NCBI GenBank assembly: GCA_002779455.1
Contig: PEWM01000038.1
Location: forward strand, 693-6,395
Direction: 5' to 3'
Length of the DNA: 5,703 nucleotides
Source: Deltaproteobacteria bacterium CG07_land_8_20_14_0_80_60_11
Lineage (GTDB): Bacteria > Desulfobacterota > Desulfobaccia > Desulfobaccales > 0-14-0-80-60-11
The translations under genes were made by a program, and so were the position numbers. Shown piece by piece: positions 5,191 to 5,703 of the stretch. Under the pieces are notes generated by a model. The model worked only from the letters and a program-made list of their open reading frames with translations, made no database searches and was not told the DNA's origin. Numbering within the stretch: position 1 is the stretch's first letter; each line of letters starts with the position of its first letter.

Positions 5191-5703
5191 CTACAATTCC
5201 TCAATCACAATCTCACTATTGGTATAAACACACAGCGAGGCGGCGATATTCATGGCCTCCCGGCAGATGTCGGCGGCGGGAAGCCCCGTGTGGGCCAGGA
5301 GGGCCCGGGCTGCGGCCAGGGCATAGGGGCCGCCGGAGCCGATGGCCATTACCCCTTCGTCGGGCTCGATGACGTCGCCGGTGCCGGAGATGAGCAGGGC
5401 GCCGGTGGCGTCCACCGCCAGGAGCAGGGCCTCCAGACGCCGGAGGATGCGGTCGGTGCGCCAGTCCTTGGCCAGTTCCACCACCGACCGGGTGAGGTTC
5501 CCCTGGTGCTTCTCCAGCTTGGCCTCCAGGCGCTCGAACAGGGTCAAGGCGTCGGCCGCGGACCCCGCGAAGCCCACGATGATCTTACCGTGGTAGAGTT
5601 TGCGGACCTTTTTGGCGTGGTGCTTCATCACCATGTCGCCGAGCGTGACCTGGCCGTCGCCGGCCACCGCCACCGTCTCGCCCCGGCGCACCATGAGGAT
5701 GGT
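5191..5703 (-). CDS. hslV: HslV (ClpQ) peptidase subunit, 5' end cut by window
   Basis: Threonine peptidase of the proteasome beta-type fold; its dodecamer is the proteolytic core of the HslVU protease. The minus-strand frame is open to the window edge and gives 170 residues beginning T-I-L-M-V-R-R. Against the family pattern TTI-x-x-VRR, the first visible Thr is mature residue 2. The catalytic Thr1 and initiator Met lie just outside the window, and the ATG at 5694 encodes mature residue 5, not the start. Visible in mature numbering: D17 in AGDGQVTLG, K33 in AKKVRKLY, G45 in VGFAGSAADA, KDWRTDRILRRLEAL at 80-94, and S124 in IGSGGPYA. It ends EIVIEEL. Its partner hslU lies downstream but, unusually, after 745 bases containing repeats and an AT-rich gene. 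Confidence 0.97.
   Translation of the reverse strand, partial: TILMVRRGETVAVAGDGQVTLGDMVMKHHAKKVRKLYHGKIIVGFAGSAADALTLFERLEAKLEKHQGNLTRSVVELAKDWRTDRILRRLEALLLAVDATGALLISGTGDVIEPDEGVMAIGSGGPYALAAARALLAHTGLPAADICREAMNIAASLCVYTNSEIVIEEL

Noticed and set aside
4455..5195. Target-site duplication flanking the 724-bp bounded segment
   Set aside because: The bases just outside the 22-bp inverted repeats (ATCG on the left, CCGC on the right) do not match, so classical cut-and-paste transposition with a duplication is not supported.
5191..5694. HslV starting at the ATG at 5694
   Set aside because: The three codons before it read Thr-Ile-Leu, matching the conserved mature N-terminus TTI. Starting at 5694 would remove the catalytic Thr, so the gene must continue past the window edge.

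Overview
The window carries a stretch of bacterial chromosome in which every recognisable gene is on the minus strand, so transcription runs from high to low coordinates. The order is hslV (5' end cut by the window edge), a small AT-rich gene of unknown function, hslU, argB, argD and argF (3' end cut). The core genes are GC-rich (about 62% in a sampled line of hslU). An HslVU protease locus followed by argB-argD-argF, together with the protein sequences, suggests a deltaproteobacterium-type organism (Desulfobacterota, for example a Desulfobacca or Syntrophobacter relative). That placement is inference from gene order and general familiarity, not a database result.

Region by region: 1-808 is ornithine carbamoyltransferase, open at its 3' end. 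It overlaps the end of argD by 4 bases (ATGA). 805-1998 is acetylornithine aminotransferase with a GTG start. 1999-2079 is an argB-argD spacer holding one GTAG-headed palindrome. 2080-2961 is N-acetylglutamate kinase. 2962-3095 is dominated by a long purine/pyrimidine hairpin whose mismatches become G-U pairs only in the sense transcript. 3096-4445 is HslU. 4446-5190 is an unusual 745-base interval between hslU and hslV. It holds a cluster of REP-like palindromes on each side of an AT-rich (roughly 25-30% GC) 146-residue gene. 5191-5703 is HslV, lacking only its extreme N-terminus.

How the genes work together: HslV and HslU form the two-component ATP-dependent protease ClpYQ, in which HslU unfolds substrates and HslV degrades them. 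ArgB, ArgD and ArgF catalyse three steps of arginine synthesis: phosphorylation of N-acetylglutamate, transamination to N-acetylornithine, and carbamoylation of ornithine. The argD/argF overlap suggests translational coupling.

The least ordinary part is 4464-5187. A perfect 22-bp inverted repeat bounds this 724-bp segment, which separates two genes whose products form one complex and which encloses a gene of clearly different base composition. The palindromes have GTAG heads, come in inverted pairs and show stem-preserving substitutions. All of this resembles REP/BIME elements mobilised by REP-associated tyrosine transposases, although no transposase is present here.
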